The notes under the pieces: model-generated
The model's input: the letters and a program-made list of their open reading frames with translations, nothing else
Databases searched by the model: none
What the model was told of the DNA's origin: nothing
Translations under genes and position numbers: made by a program
DNA from: an uncultured Victivallales bacterium
GTDB taxonomy: Bacteria > Verrucomicrobiota > Lentisphaeria > Victivallales > UBA1829
Length of the DNA: 64,000 nt
Assembly: GCA_934644965.1 (NCBI GenBank)
Contig: CAKUDG010000014.1
Location: forward strand, 1-64,000
Reading direction: 5' to 3'
Part shown: one piece after another, positions 8,548-17,462 of the stretch
Numbering within the stretch: the stretch's first letter is position 1
Layout: each line of letters begins with the position of its first letter

Positions 8548-10701
8548 ATGAGCATCGAAAGAGAGTCTGAACTGGAATTGTTCATCAATCGCGACATCAG
8601 CTGGCTTGAATTCAACTCCAGAGTTCTGGAGGAAGCCATGGATGAGGGCAATCCCCTGCTGGAACGGCTGAAGTTCATCTCCATCTTCAGCAGCAATCTG
8701 GATGAATTCTTCATGGTCCGCATTGCCGGAATCGCCCAGCAGCTCGGAAGCCGTTTTCAGAAAATCTACAGGCAGTACGGATATGAACCGGAAGCGCTGA
8801 TGGCTCAGCTGGACCGCAGGATCCGTCTTCTTGTAGGGCATCAGTACCGCTATCTGAACCGGGAGATCCTGCCGCGCCTGAGAGAGGAAAAAATCATGCT
8901 GGCCTCCTGGAGCGAACTGAGTGCAGGACATCAGGCCTTTGCCCGGGGAATCTTCGAAAAGGAAATTCTGCCTGTGCTGACTCCGATTGCGGTGGATCCC
9001 TCCCATCCGTTCCCCTTTGTGCCGAATCTCGGACTGGAACTTCTGGTGCGTCTGCAGCACGGGAAGGAACAGTCGGAGCGTTTCGCCGTACTGGAGGTGC
9101 CTTCCGTGATTCCGCGTTTCATCCAGCTGGAAAACCACAGCGGAGGAGGATTGATCTTCATCGCCGCGGAGGACCTGATCGCCAACAATCTGGACGCGCT
9201 GTTCAACGGATGCCAGATCATCGAGTGTTCCGCGTTCCGCGTCACAAGGGACATGGATTTCTCCATCGACGAGGAATCCATTGCGGATCTGCTTTCGGAA
9301 ATGCAGATTGCGCTTCAGAAGAAGGCGCGCCGTTCGGTGATCCGGCTGGAAATTTCCTCCGGGATGTCCAGGAAGTCGAGGAACTGGCTGGCGTCTCGAC
9401 TCAACACGAAGCCGCGTCAGATCTATTCCATAGACGGGCCCCTGAATCTCAAGTCCATGTTCCAGCTGGCCTCGATCACGCTTTTCCCGAAACTGATCGA
9501 CACGGAAATGCCGCCCCTGCCTTCGATTCATTGTGCGGAGAAAGTGTCCATGTTCGAGAACATCCGGCGCGAGGGGCCGTTCATCATCCATCTGCCGTAT
9601 GAATCGTTCAATCCCGTCGTGCGGCTGATTGAAGAGGCGTCCGAGGATCCGGACGTGCTCGCGATCAAGCAGACCCTCTACCGGGTCAGCGGGAACTCCC
9701 CTGTGGTGAAGGCGCTCATCCGTGCGGCGAGAAACGGCAAGCAGGTCTCCGTCCTCTTTGAAATCAAGGCGCGTTTCGACGAGGAAAACAACATCAACTG
9801 GGCCCGTGAGCTCGCTGAAGCCGGAGCGCATGTCGTCTACGGCATTGCCGGACTCAAGGTCCACTGCAAGGCGCTGATGATCATCCGCAGGGAGGAAGGA
9901 TCCATCCGCCGCTATGTTCACCTCAGCACCGGAAACTACAACGACAAAACCGCAAAACTCTATACCGACATCGGGTATTTCAGCGACGACAAACTCCTGG
10001 CTGACGACGTCTCCGCACTGTTCAATGTCATCACCGGTTTTTCCGATCCCCCGCTCTGGAACAAACTCATTGTGGCGCCCTTCAACATGCGGGAGAAAAT
10101 CCTCTTCCTGATCGACCGCGAAGCCCGCCTTTCCACCCGGGAGAACCCGGGACACATCGTCATGAAAATGAACTCCCTGATCGACTATGAGATCATCGAC
10201 CATCTCTACAGCGCGGCAAAACGTCATGTGAAAATTGATCTCGTCGTGCGCGGCATCTGCGGGATCAATCCCTTCGCCCTGCCGGAGGAGTCCGGACGCA
10301 ACATCCGCGTCGTCAGCATCCTGGACCGTTTCCTGGAACACTCCAGAATCTACATTTTCAGCAACAACGGTTCGCCGGAATATTACATGGGAAGTGCCGA
10401 TCTCATGCCGAGAAACCTGAGAAGACGCATCGAACTGCTCTTCCCAGTCGACGATGCAGGAATCCGCGCGGAACTCGACAGAATCGTCCAGGCCGCACTC
10501 GACGACCGCCGCAAAGGACGCCGCCTGACCGGCGCAAACCGTTATTCCCGCACTCTCGGTATGGAAAAGTACGAAAAAACACGAAGTCAGACCGAACTCT
10601 ATCGCTTCTACCGCGAACGACTCCTCAAATTCCGTGATGCCAAGTCTCCCGGAAAAGGAAAACTGATCGTCTACGAAGGCGAGCAGAAAAACCGGAACTG
10701 A
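8548..10701 (+). CDS. ppk1: Polyphosphate kinase 1
   Basis: A 717-residue PPK1 that makes inorganic polyphosphate from ATP and can run in reverse. All four domains appear: N-terminal helices (NRDISWLEFNSRVLEEA), the head domain (VDPSHPFPFVPNLGLELLV), and two phospholipase-D-like C-terminal domains. The autophosphorylated histidine is in HLSTGNYND (His near 458), and the second catalytic histidine is in LEHSRIYIF (near 597). Start is ambiguous: TTG at 8539 is three bases after AAGGA, while ATG at 8548 is twelve bases after it; ATG is reported. It is the last gene of the ROK-ppx-ppk set, 49 bases after ppx, and is followed by a C11/T7 homopolymer run rather than a hairpin. Confidence 0.96.
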   Translation: MSIERESELELFINRDISWLEFNSRVLEEAMDEGNPLLERLKFISIFSSNLDEFFMVRIAGIAQQLGSRFQKIYRQYGYEPEALMAQLDRRIRLLVGHQYRYLNREILPRLREEKIMLASWSELSAGHQAFARGIFEKEILPVLTPIAVDPSHPFPFVPNLGLELLVRLQHGKEQSERFAVLEVPSVIPRFIQLENHSGGGLIFIAAEDLIANNLDALFNGCQIIECSAFRVTRDMDFSIDEESIADLLSEMQIALQKKARRSVIRLEISSGMSRKSRNWLASRLNTKPRQIYSIDGPLNLKSMFQLASITLFPKLIDTEMPPLPSIHCAEKVSMFENIRREGPFIIHLPYESFNPVVRLIEEASEDPDVLAIKQTLYRVSGNSPVVKALIRAARNGKQVSVLFEIKARFDEENNINWARELAEAGAHVVYGIAGLKVHCKALMIIRREEGSIRRYVHLSTGNYNDKTAKLYTDIGYFSDDKLLADDVSALFNVITGFSDPPLWNKLIVAPFNMREKILFLIDREARLSTRENPGHIVMKMNSLIDYEIIDHLYSAAKRHVKIDLVVRGICGINPFALPEESGRNIRVVSILDRFLEHSRIYIFSNNGSPEYYMGSADLMPRNLRRRIELLFPVDDAGIRAELDRIVQAALDDRRKGRRLTGANRYSRTLGMEKYEKTRSQTELYRFYRERLLKFRDAKSPGKGKLIVYEGEQKNRN

Positions 10702-10896
10702 CTTCCCCCCCCCCTTTTTTTCTCCGCTCTTCCGGATTCCGCGTTCTCTCTTTCCCCGTCCTCCGGAGGAGCGGCCTTTTCCCTCATGCACATCCTCCAT
10801 TTGCCAAGGAAAAGTCCGGCCCCCCTGGTGCACAAACGCCTGACGTGGAAAGAAAGGTTGAAGAAAAAAGGGGAAAAGAAGGGGGACAGGCAGGGG

Positions 10897-11211
10897 TCAT
10901 TCCGTCCCTACGGGCCAGTACTGAAACGCCGGAGTCTCATAGGGATGTGCCGTTTTCAGAGCGGCAATGACTTGTTTCAGGCATTCCTCCGGGCAGAGGA
11001 ACTCGACTTTCCATTCTTCAACTTCCTCAAGAGAATTCTCTCTCCCCAGGAACGGCACGGCACCGCTCAAGGGGCGGAACTGGCCTTTTCCCAGGCACTG
11101 CCAGCAGCAGGAGTCATAGTCCCCCATACGGCCGGCCCCGGCGCTGAAGACGGCGCTTTTCAAAACGTCCAGATGGCTTGCCGGAACATAGACATCTACA
11201 CGGTACATCAT
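10897..11211 (-). CDS. NIF3/YqfO C-terminal-domain-like small protein (CutA-like fold)
   Basis: A 104-residue protein that resembles the CutA-like insert domain of YqfO/NIF3 proteins when it occurs alone. It begins YRVDVYVPASHLDVLKSAVF, contains a GAGRMGDYDSCCWQ segment, and ends with the conserved AHPYETPAFQYW motif. The role of stand-alone copies is not established. No strong ribosome binding site precedes the tandem ATGs (11209-11211 and 11206-11208), only A-rich sequence. It is isolated between convergent and divergent neighbours. Confidence 0.75.
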   Translation of the reverse strand: MMYRVDVYVPASHLDVLKSAVFSAGAGRMGDYDSCCWQCLGKGQFRPLSGAVPFLGRENSLEEVEEWKVEFLCPEECLKQVIAALKTAHPYETPAFQYWPVGTE

Positions 11212-11545
11212 TTTTTTATTTCTTTCATTTTTCTTTCCTTGTCATGTCCATTCCCAGACCCGAGTTCTCAGGAAGAAAAGCGGGAGGGAACAAATTTCTT
11301 CCAGAGTTCTCTCCCCTCCCTTCTGCCTGTGAGCAGGCAGGGTTCCCCCCCTGTTTTCAAAAGATCCCCGGATCCGCGGATTCCAGCCCTCCCATGCAGG
11401 CTTTGCGAATATATCCCCCCGCCGCATGAAATCAAGAAAGCAGAGCGGAATAACGCAAATAAAGGAATTGACTTTCCCCGGATGACGTGGCATATTACCC
11501 GGATTGGAAATGTGAAACAAACCAGAAGATTACGGAGAGAACAAC
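11212..11545. other. Divergent intergenic region before lysA
   Basis: No gene is supported. The right part contains the lysA promoter; the left part is T-rich and may hold the promoter of the minus-strand NIF3-like gene. Confidence 0.5.
11468..11496 (+). promoter_or_regulatory. Promoter of lysA
   Basis: TTGACT at 11468-11473, a 17-base spacer and CATATT at 11491-11496, giving a leader of about 45 bases before the lysA start. Confidence 0.55.
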
Positions 11546-12814
11546 ATGAAAATTCATGACGACCGGATATCCATCGGGAATGTTCCCGTCACAACTCTTG
11601 CCGCCGAGTTCGGGACGCCGGTATATGTATACGACGAACAGAAAATCCGCGCCAACTACCGCCGCGCATACAGCGCCTTTGCCAGACATTATCCCGACTT
11701 CAAGATGTTCTATGCCGTGAAGTGCTGCAACAATCCCGCCATAGTGAACATCATGCGCCAGGAGGGAGCGGGCGTGGACGCGGCAAGCGTGAATGAAATT
11801 CTCCTTGCCAAATCGGTGGGACTCGGAGGAGAAGATGTGATGTTCAGCGGGAATTTTCTTTCCGACAGCGACATCCGGCAGGGACTGGAAAGCGGAGTCA
11901 TCTTCAATCTGGACGATCCATCCATCTTCCCGCGCCTTCTGAAGTTCGGGAAACCGGAAATTCTTTCCTTCCGCGTGAATCCCGGCTATGGGAAAAGCAA
12001 TGTCGGCGACTTTGTGACAAACGCCGGCCCGGACGCCAAGTTCGGCATCCACCCCGATGACGTTCTGAAAGCCTACCGCATGGCCAAGGAAGCCGGGATC
12101 CGCCGCTTCGGCGCACACATGATGACAGGTTCCTGCATTACCGATGCGGAATATTTCCCGTTCGTCACCGGACTTCTCATGGACATCATCGGACGGACAG
12201 GCCGCGAACTGGGCATTGATTTTGAATTCATTGATCTCGGGGGCGGCCTCGGCATTCCGTACCGGCCCGATGAAGCGCCGCTGGATCTGGAGCGCGCCGC
12301 GGAACTGACCGCGCAGATGTTCCGTTCCAAAGTCGCAGAATACGGCTTGAAAGCGCCGCAGCTGAAAATGGAGCCGGCCCGCTATTTCGTGGGAGACGCA
12401 GGGTATCTGATCGGAACGGTTCATTCCATCAAGCATTCCTACCGGACCATTCTCGGGACGGATATCGGAATGAACACGCTTGCCCGTCCCGCCATGTACG
12501 GATCCTATCACCACATTTATGTGGACGGGAAGGAGAGCCATCCCCGGAAAGCGCTGGGACTCTGCGGGCAGCTCTGTGAAAACACGGACTTCTGGGTCAG
12601 GGAGCGCGAACTTCCGGAGGATACGGCCGAAGGAGATCTCGTTGTTGTGGAAAACGCGGGGGCCTACGGATTCGGGATGAGCTATCAGTACAACGGACGT
12701 CTGCGTCCGGCGGAAGTGCTCGTGAACGGCGGGAATGCCATGCTGATCCGGGAACGTGAAACTTTCGACGACATGATCCGCCATACAATTGTCCCGGAAT
12801 ATTTGAAAAAATAA
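11546..12814 (+). CDS. lysA: Diaminopimelate decarboxylase
   Basis: A 422-residue fold-type III PLP enzyme that converts meso-diaminopimelate to L-lysine, the last step of lysine synthesis. The PLP lysine is Lys59 in FYAVKCCNN. HMMTGSC, the glycine-rich phosphate loop DLGGGLGIPY and a C-terminal substrate region LCGQLCENTDFW followed by GAYGFGMSYQYNG fit the family and distinguish it from ornithine decarboxylases. The CCNN after the lysine is less usual than the common ANSN. Start ATG at 11546 follows GGAGAGAAC. Carboxynorspermidine decarboxylase is the nearest alternative but is less likely given length and motifs. Confidence 0.88.
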   Translation: MKIHDDRISIGNVPVTTLAAEFGTPVYVYDEQKIRANYRRAYSAFARHYPDFKMFYAVKCCNNPAIVNIMRQEGAGVDAASVNEILLAKSVGLGGEDVMFSGNFLSDSDIRQGLESGVIFNLDDPSIFPRLLKFGKPEILSFRVNPGYGKSNVGDFVTNAGPDAKFGIHPDDVLKAYRMAKEAGIRRFGAHMMTGSCITDAEYFPFVTGLLMDIIGRTGRELGIDFEFIDLGGGLGIPYRPDEAPLDLERAAELTAQMFRSKVAEYGLKAPQLKMEPARYFVGDAGYLIGTVHSIKHSYRTILGTDIGMNTLARPAMYGSYHHIYVDGKESHPRKALGLCGQLCENTDFWVRERELPEDTAEGDLVVVENAGAYGFGMSYQYNGRLRPAEVLVNGGNAMLIRERETFDDMIRHTIVPEYLKK

Positions 12815-12824
12815 ACGGGAACAC

Positions 12825-12852
12825 TTTACATCCCGCAAAAGCGTACTAGATT
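12825..12852 (+). promoter_or_regulatory. Promoter of mreB
   Basis: TTTACA at 12825-12830, a 16-base spacer and TAGATT at 12847-12852, about 54 bases before the mreB start and just after the lysA stop. Confidence 0.5.
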
Positions 12853-12905
12853 AGAGCGGAGAGAAATTTTAGAACCCCGACAGATCAGGGAGGCAAAGCG
12901 CAAAG

Positions 12906-13952
12906 ATGCTTCATCAAAAGCTGGCAAGATTCTTTTCAAGCGATATCGGAATAGACCTGGGAACGGCAAACTGCCTGGTCTATGTGAAAGACCGCGGCAT
13001 CGTTCTTGCCGAACCGTCCGTTGTCGCAATCAGTGACGATACCAAGGAAGTTCTTGCAGTCGGAGAAGAAGCCAAACGGATGCTGGGGCGCACGCCCGGC
13101 AATATCCGCGCGGTCCGGCCCATGCGTTACGGCGTGATCGCCGATTTTGAAGTGACCGAGGCCATGTTGCGCTATTTCATTCAGAAAGCGAAGATGCTGG
13201 TTTCTCCGCGGCGGCGTCTGATCAAACCCAGAGTCCTGGTGGCGGTGCCCTCCGGAATCACGGAGGTGGAAACCCGCGCGGTGAAGGACAGCGCCGAACG
13301 CGCAGGAGCAAGCGAAGTATTCCTGATTGAAGAGCCGATGTCCGCGGCAATCGGAGTGGGGCTTCCTGTGTCGGAACCCTCCGGAAGCATGATCGTGGAC
13401 ATCGGCGGAGGAACGACCGAAGTGGCGGTGATCTCCCTCTCCGGAATCGTGGAATCGAAAAGCGTCCGCGTGGGGGGAGACGAAATGGACCAGGCAATCA
13501 TTCAGCATATGAAGAGGGTGTATAATCTGACCATCGGGGACCGTACATCGGAAAATATCAAGGTCCAGATCGGAAGCGCGTATCAGGATAACGATCAGGA
13601 GAATTTCATGGAGGTCAAGGGACGGGATCTGGTCTCGGGGCTTCCGAAAGCAATCAATGTTTCCTCGCGCGAGATCAGGGCGTCGTTGCAGGAGCCGGTG
13701 ACGAGTATTGTCGAAGCGGTGAGGAACACGCTGGAGCGCTGCCCGCCTGAACTGGCGTCGGACCTGATCGACCGCGGCATCATGCTCGCGGGCGGGGGAT
13801 CGCTCCTGAGGGGACTGGACAGGCTGATCTCCGAAGAAACCGGGCTTCCGGTTTTTGTTGCGGACGAACCCTTGAAAGCGGTCGCAAACGGGACGGGAAT
13901 CGTGCTGCAGGAAATGGACAGCATGTCCCGGGCCATGGGATCCCGCCGCTGA
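12906..13952 (+). CDS. mreB: Rod-shape-determining protein MreB
   Basis: A 348-residue bacterial actin that forms membrane-bound filaments guiding side-wall peptidoglycan synthesis. Actin-fold nucleotide motifs are clear: GIDLGTANCLVYV near the N-terminus, VDIGGGTTEVAVIS (phosphate 2) and AGGGSLLRGLD (adenosine loop). The N-terminus (MLHQKLARFFSSD) could be the amphipathic membrane helix. Start ATG at 12906 follows GGGAGG. No mreC or mreD gene follows, so this mreB is separated from its usual partners, at least here. Length and motifs are those of a normal functional MreB. Confidence 0.96.
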   Translation: MLHQKLARFFSSDIGIDLGTANCLVYVKDRGIVLAEPSVVAISDDTKEVLAVGEEAKRMLGRTPGNIRAVRPMRYGVIADFEVTEAMLRYFIQKAKMLVSPRRRLIKPRVLVAVPSGITEVETRAVKDSAERAGASEVFLIEEPMSAAIGVGLPVSEPSGSMIVDIGGGTTEVAVISLSGIVESKSVRVGGDEMDQAIIQHMKRVYNLTIGDRTSENIKVQIGSAYQDNDQENFMEVKGRDLVSGLPKAINVSSREIRASLQEPVTSIVEAVRNTLERCPPELASDLIDRGIMLAGGGSLLRGLDRLISEETGLPVFVADEPLKAVANGTGIVLQEMDSMSRAMGSRR

Positions 13953-14097
13953 TCATCAGCGTCTGGTGTTCTTGTCTGCCGCCGCAGAGGGGAGTCTGTC
14001 TCCTTCTTACTTTCCTGCCGTCGACGGAACATCGGGGAAAGAAGGAGAAAAACGCTCCGGGAAGGAAAAGCGGAAGAGAACATGTTGAGAGGTTCGC

Positions 14098-15219
14098 ATG
14101 CTGAAAATCATTGCGGATGATCGGATCCCTTTTCTGAAAGGCGTTCTGGAACCCTTTGCCGAAGTGTGTTATCTGCCCGGGGGAAGCATCACGCGCGAAA
14201 ATCTCCTCTCCGCTGATGCACTGCTGACACGGACTCGGACTCGATGCAATGCCGAGCTTCTGGAAGGAACCCCAGTGCGTTTTATCGCAACGGCGACAAT
14301 TGGATTCGACCACATTGATCAGCAGTACTGCGCATCGCGCGGGATTCAGTGGGCAAACGCGCCCGGTTGCAATTCCTCTTCCGTGGCGCAATATGCAGCA
14401 TCTCTGCTGCTGGACGATGCCGTGCGGAACTCGCTTTCCCTGAAGAACAAGGTTCTGGGAGTCGTGGGTGTGGGGAATGTAGGATCGAAGGTGGCGCGTC
14501 TGGGGGAAATTCTGGGGATGCGGGTGCTGAAGAATGATCCCCCGCGGGCCCGGCTTGAGGGAGAGAGGGATTTTGTCCCGCTGGACCGGATCGCGGCGGA
14601 GGCGGACTACATCACGCTGCATGTGCCGCTGATACCGGAAGGGAAGGACCGGACCCGTCACCTCGCGGGGGAGGATTTCTTTCTGAAACTGGCGAAAAAA
14701 CCGTTTTTCATCAACACTTCACGCGGGGAAGTCGCGGACGGGAATGCACTGAAGTCGGCCCTGATCACAAAACGTCTGCGGGGCGCCGCGCTGGACGTCT
14801 GGGAAGACGAGCCCGACATCGACCTGGAACTGATGGGGCTCCTGGATTATGCCACACCCCATATCGCCGGCTATTCGGCCGACGGCAAGGCAAACGGTAC
14901 CGCCATGGCTGTACGGGCGCTGGGAAAACATTTCGGACTTCCGCTGGAGAATTTCTTCCCCGCCGATCTCCCCGCTCCGGAAGAGCCGTTTCTGGACCTT
15001 TCCGCTTCCTCCACATCGGTGTTCAGCGCAGTCAAAGCTTCGTATGACATCCGAAGGGATGATTCCAATCTGCGTTCCTCTCCGGATGCATTCGAGGATT
15101 TGCGGGGAAATTATCCGCTCCGCCGCGAGTTTCCCGCTTATACCGTCCGGAAGAATCCGCGCATGACGCCGGAACAGATGCGTGTGCTTACTCTTCTCGG
15201 ATTCCGCCTGGCAGGATAA
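14098..15219 (+). CDS. pdxB: Erythronate-4-phosphate dehydrogenase
   Basis: A 373-residue D-isomer-specific 2-hydroxyacid dehydrogenase of the PdxB type, which oxidises 4-phosphoerythronate in the DXP-dependent pyridoxal phosphate pathway. The N-terminus IIADDRIPF and ATATIGFDHID are typical of PdxB. The NAD motif is GVVGVGNVGSKVA; the catalytic residues are Arg in INTSRGEVAD, Glu in DVWEDEPD and His in ATPHIAGYSADGK. A C-terminal extension of about 80 residues fits the PdxB dimerisation domain. Start ATG at 14098 follows GAGAGG. It stands alone, 145 bases after mreB. Confidence 0.93.
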   Translation: MLKIIADDRIPFLKGVLEPFAEVCYLPGGSITRENLLSADALLTRTRTRCNAELLEGTPVRFIATATIGFDHIDQQYCASRGIQWANAPGCNSSSVAQYAASLLLDDAVRNSLSLKNKVLGVVGVGNVGSKVARLGEILGMRVLKNDPPRARLEGERDFVPLDRIAAEADYITLHVPLIPEGKDRTRHLAGEDFFLKLAKKPFFINTSRGEVADGNALKSALITKRLRGAALDVWEDEPDIDLELMGLLDYATPHIAGYSADGKANGTAMAVRALGKHFGLPLENFFPADLPAPEEPFLDLSASSTSVFSAVKASYDIRRDDSNLRSSPDAFEDLRGNYPLRREFPAYTVRKNPRMTPEQMRVLTLLGFRLAG

Positions 15220-15325
15220 GAAACATTTCTCCGAAAACATTCCTTCCGTTTTGTTTTCTTTCCGGAGTCTGCAAAGAATAGGAGGAGGGGGGAGGAAGTT
15301 TTTTTCCCCGTCAGTCATTCTTTTT

Positions 15326-16216
15326 TCAGTCTGCGCTTCTGGCAAGTGAAGTGGAGGAATCCCAGTTCAGGAAGAGGGGACCGTTTTTCAGCTGGTTGTT
15401 TTCCCGGGAGTAGAAATCATAGGAAACTTTTCTTGCGGGATAGGCTTCCGCATGATAATCGTAATGCAGCACCACCACGGAAGCGCCGTGACGCCCTTTC
15501 AGAAAATCGTCGATATAATCCTGAGCACCGTTTTTAATGGATCCAGCTTCGAACGCAGCCATCCCGCGGACATAGTACCCTCCTCCGGGCAGGTAATTGC
15601 CGTTATAAGCCCCCATGCCATACACGCCGTAGGCGCCGTTGATGCAGTTTTCCGTCCCCCAGTCGAGTACGGCTGCTTTCTGCTGAGGGACACGAATTTT
15701 TGACAGCAGTCCGAATCCGTTGCTGGTGTTCTGATAAAAATATCCGTAATTCGCCGCGACAACGCCCGCGCGGCTTTTGACTCCGTCCGGACAGACGTAG
15801 ATTTTGGGAGAAGGTGAATTTTTCAGATAAAAGGTCTTGAGCGTCGTCTGCCAGTCCGGATAGTAAATTGCTCCATACGGGAAGGCATATTTGTTCCGGA
15901 CCACGATATAGCCATTGAAATCATTCACGTACAAAGACATCAGAAGGCCGATCTGTTTCATGTTTCCCAGACATGCCGTCCGCAGGGCCGCCCCCTTCGC
16001 ATTCTGAAGCGCCGGCAGAAGAATGGCCGCCAGAATCGCCAGAATCGCAATCACCACCAGAAGTTCAATCAACGTGAATCTGCAAAGAGAAAAGCCTCTT
16101 TTCCCCGATGACGATAATGAAGATGGCCTTCTCGCCTCCCCAGACAATGATTCACGGGGAATTTCCCAAGTAGAAGCAGACTCAACACGAAAACCTCTCT
16201 TCCCCTGACTCCGCAT
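15326..16216 (-). CDS. Pseudopilin-like protein with N-terminal methylation motif (Lentisphaerota H-X9-DG-like type)
   Basis: A 296-residue exported protein. After a long basic leader of about 46 residues comes CRFTLIELLVVIAILAILAA, the type IV pilin/type II secretion pseudopilin processing site and helix, followed by LLPALQNAKGAALRTACLGNMKQIGL, a sequence style found in large paralogous families of Lentisphaerota and Planctomycetes. The C-terminal part has RHGASVVVLHYDYHAEAYPA, in the place of the usual H-X9-DG motif. A prepilin peptidase would cut before Phe. No other ATG lies nearer the motif, so the long leader is kept. The role is probably extracellular, perhaps as a substrate-binding minor pseudopilin; the ligand is unknown. 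Confidence 0.85.
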   Translation of the reverse strand: MRSQGKRGFRVESASTWEIPRESLSGEARRPSSLSSSGKRGFSLCRFTLIELLVVIAILAILAAILLPALQNAKGAALRTACLGNMKQIGLLMSLYVNDFNGYIVVRNKYAFPYGAIYYPDWQTTLKTFYLKNSPSPKIYVCPDGVKSRAGVVAANYGYFYQNTSNGFGLLSKIRVPQQKAAVLDWGTENCINGAYGVYGMGAYNGNYLPGGGYYVRGMAAFEAGSIKNGAQDYIDDFLKGRHGASVVVLHYDYHAEAYPARKVSYDFYSRENNQLKNGPLFLNWDSSTSLARSAD

Positions 16217-16575
16217 GTATTCCGATCCCCTTTCTGAAAAGCTACATAAGAATTTTACAACAAGATACTTAAAGTCAATTTAAAACTCTCCTCCCAGAAG
16301 ATTTCTTATTTTTTTTAATTATAAACAATTTCGAGAATTTGTCAATACCCTCTTTTCCCTTGTTCCTGTATCAAAGCACCGGATCCCACAGCAGACGGAA
16401 AAACGACAGAATAAGAGGAAAAGAGCTCGTTTCCACTCTGTCATCATACACAGGGGAAAAGAGCTGCAAATGATTCATGGAGTCCTGATTCCTATCCACA
16501 GATCACAGAAAACAGACTGATCTGACCGCGCAGACGCGCAGATGAGAAGGAAAAGAAACAGAAATATACTTCTCT
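16217..16575. other. A+T-rich intergenic region between two minus-strand genes
   Basis: No gene is seen. The left half is markedly A+T-rich compared with the surroundings and carries the pseudopilin promoter. The right half has a short GC-rich inverted repeat near 16530 (CGCGCAGACGCGC) that could end the lipoprotein transcript, without a T-run. Confidence 0.5.
16252..16278 (-). promoter_or_regulatory. Promoter of the pseudopilin gene
   Basis: On the minus strand TTGACT (16278-16273) is followed 15 bases later by TAAAAT (16257-16252) in an A+T-rich stretch about 36 bases upstream of the pseudopilin start. Confidence 0.45.
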
Positions 16576-17223
16576 TCAGTTCTCATACGGGAGGATATAG
16601 TGATGCGCCGGCTCTTCCCCGTCATACAGAGAAACATTATGGCTTTTGAAGGGAAAGAGCAGGATAACCCAGTTGATGTGTTCGGCTCTGGAATTGACCC
16701 CGTCAATCACCTGATGCGGCAGATGTGTTTTTGCATCGGTCACGGTAAAGAAGAAACGCCCGACTGCGCTGCGGGTCAGTTTGAGGAAAAGGGGGATTTC
16801 AGGAATGACGATGCTGATATCCGTATCCGGAACGGGGATGGGCAGTGCAGGAGTGCCGATCAGAATTTTATCCACATCCGTCGCCAGAATGCCGCAGGAA
16901 GGCTGAATGACGTAGTCGGCTTCCGCCTCCGTTCTGGTGACTATGGCGCCGTTCACGGCAAGGTGAAGTTCCAGATACGCCTGAATCAGAGCCTTGTCCA
17001 CCTGCGGAGCCAGGAATTCATAGTTCAGAAAGATCTTTTTCCCGCTGTACGCTGAAAAATCAGCCTGTTTGATTCCCCGTTCCACCACGGCGGAAAGCAA
17101 CATCTGCTCCACCGCGGATCTGGGAGTATTGGTGATATTCGGCGTGGAGCAGGCGCTCAGAAGCGAAAGCAGCAGCAAAACAGCAAAACAAATCAAAACA
17201 GCGGAAAAAAGCCGAATCCCCAT
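16576..17223 (-). CDS. Predicted lipoprotein of unknown function
   Basis: A 215-residue lipoprotein. The signal peptide ends in a lipobox LLSAC with the modified cysteine at about residue 25. The mature part contains VEQMLLSAVVERGIKQADFS, a segment KKIFLNYEFLAPQVDKALIQ and IPVPDTDISIVIPEIPLFLK, with no catalytic motif that I recognise. Similar small lipoproteins with this layout occur in Lentisphaerota and Planctomycetes and have no assigned role. A good promoter precedes it by about 100 bases. It is followed downstream by an A+T-rich gap, so it is probably monocistronic. Confidence 0.75.
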   Translation of the reverse strand: MGIRLFSAVLICFAVLLLLSLLSACSTPNITNTPRSAVEQMLLSAVVERGIKQADFSAYSGKKIFLNYEFLAPQVDKALIQAYLELHLAVNGAIVTRTEAEADYVIQPSCGILATDVDKILIGTPALPIPVPDTDISIVIPEIPLFLKLTRSAVGRFFFTVTDAKTHLPHQVIDGVNSRAEHINWVILLFPFKSHNVSLYDGEEPAHHYILPYEN

Positions 17224-17324
17224 TTCCTGACTAACCCCTTCCCCGACGGCTCAGCCGGTACCATTACCATTGATTACTTGCTTCATTCGCGTCTTTTCCG
17301 TCTCCCGCGGAAAAACAATCTTAC

Positions 17325-17352
17325 AATATAGCTTTTCGGAGAGCATTGTCAA
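17325..17352 (-). promoter_or_regulatory. Strong sigma-70-type promoter of the lipoprotein gene
   Basis: On the minus strand TTGACA (17352-17347), 16-base spacer and TATATT (17330-17325): a perfect -35 and near-perfect -10. The transcript would have a leader of about 95 bases before the lipoprotein start at 17223. Confidence 0.65.
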
Positions 17353-17462
17353 TTCCGGAAACCTGAAGGAAGAATATGCGGAAAAAAGAAAATAAGGAAA
17401 GGACGGAAGCGGTGTGTGAAAATGGGCCCCGGCTCCTTTCTCCAGTCAATGCGCCCTGCAAG

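Noticed and set aside
10702..10720. Terminator after ppk1
   Set aside because: There is a run of C followed by T but no hairpin, so no terminator is claimed.
8461..10833. A 790-codon open frame on the minus strand opposite ppk1
   Set aside because: It is antisense to a full-length polyphosphate kinase with all catalytic residues, and its translation is His/Asp/Gln-rich without domains, as expected from the high-G+C frame opposite a real gene.
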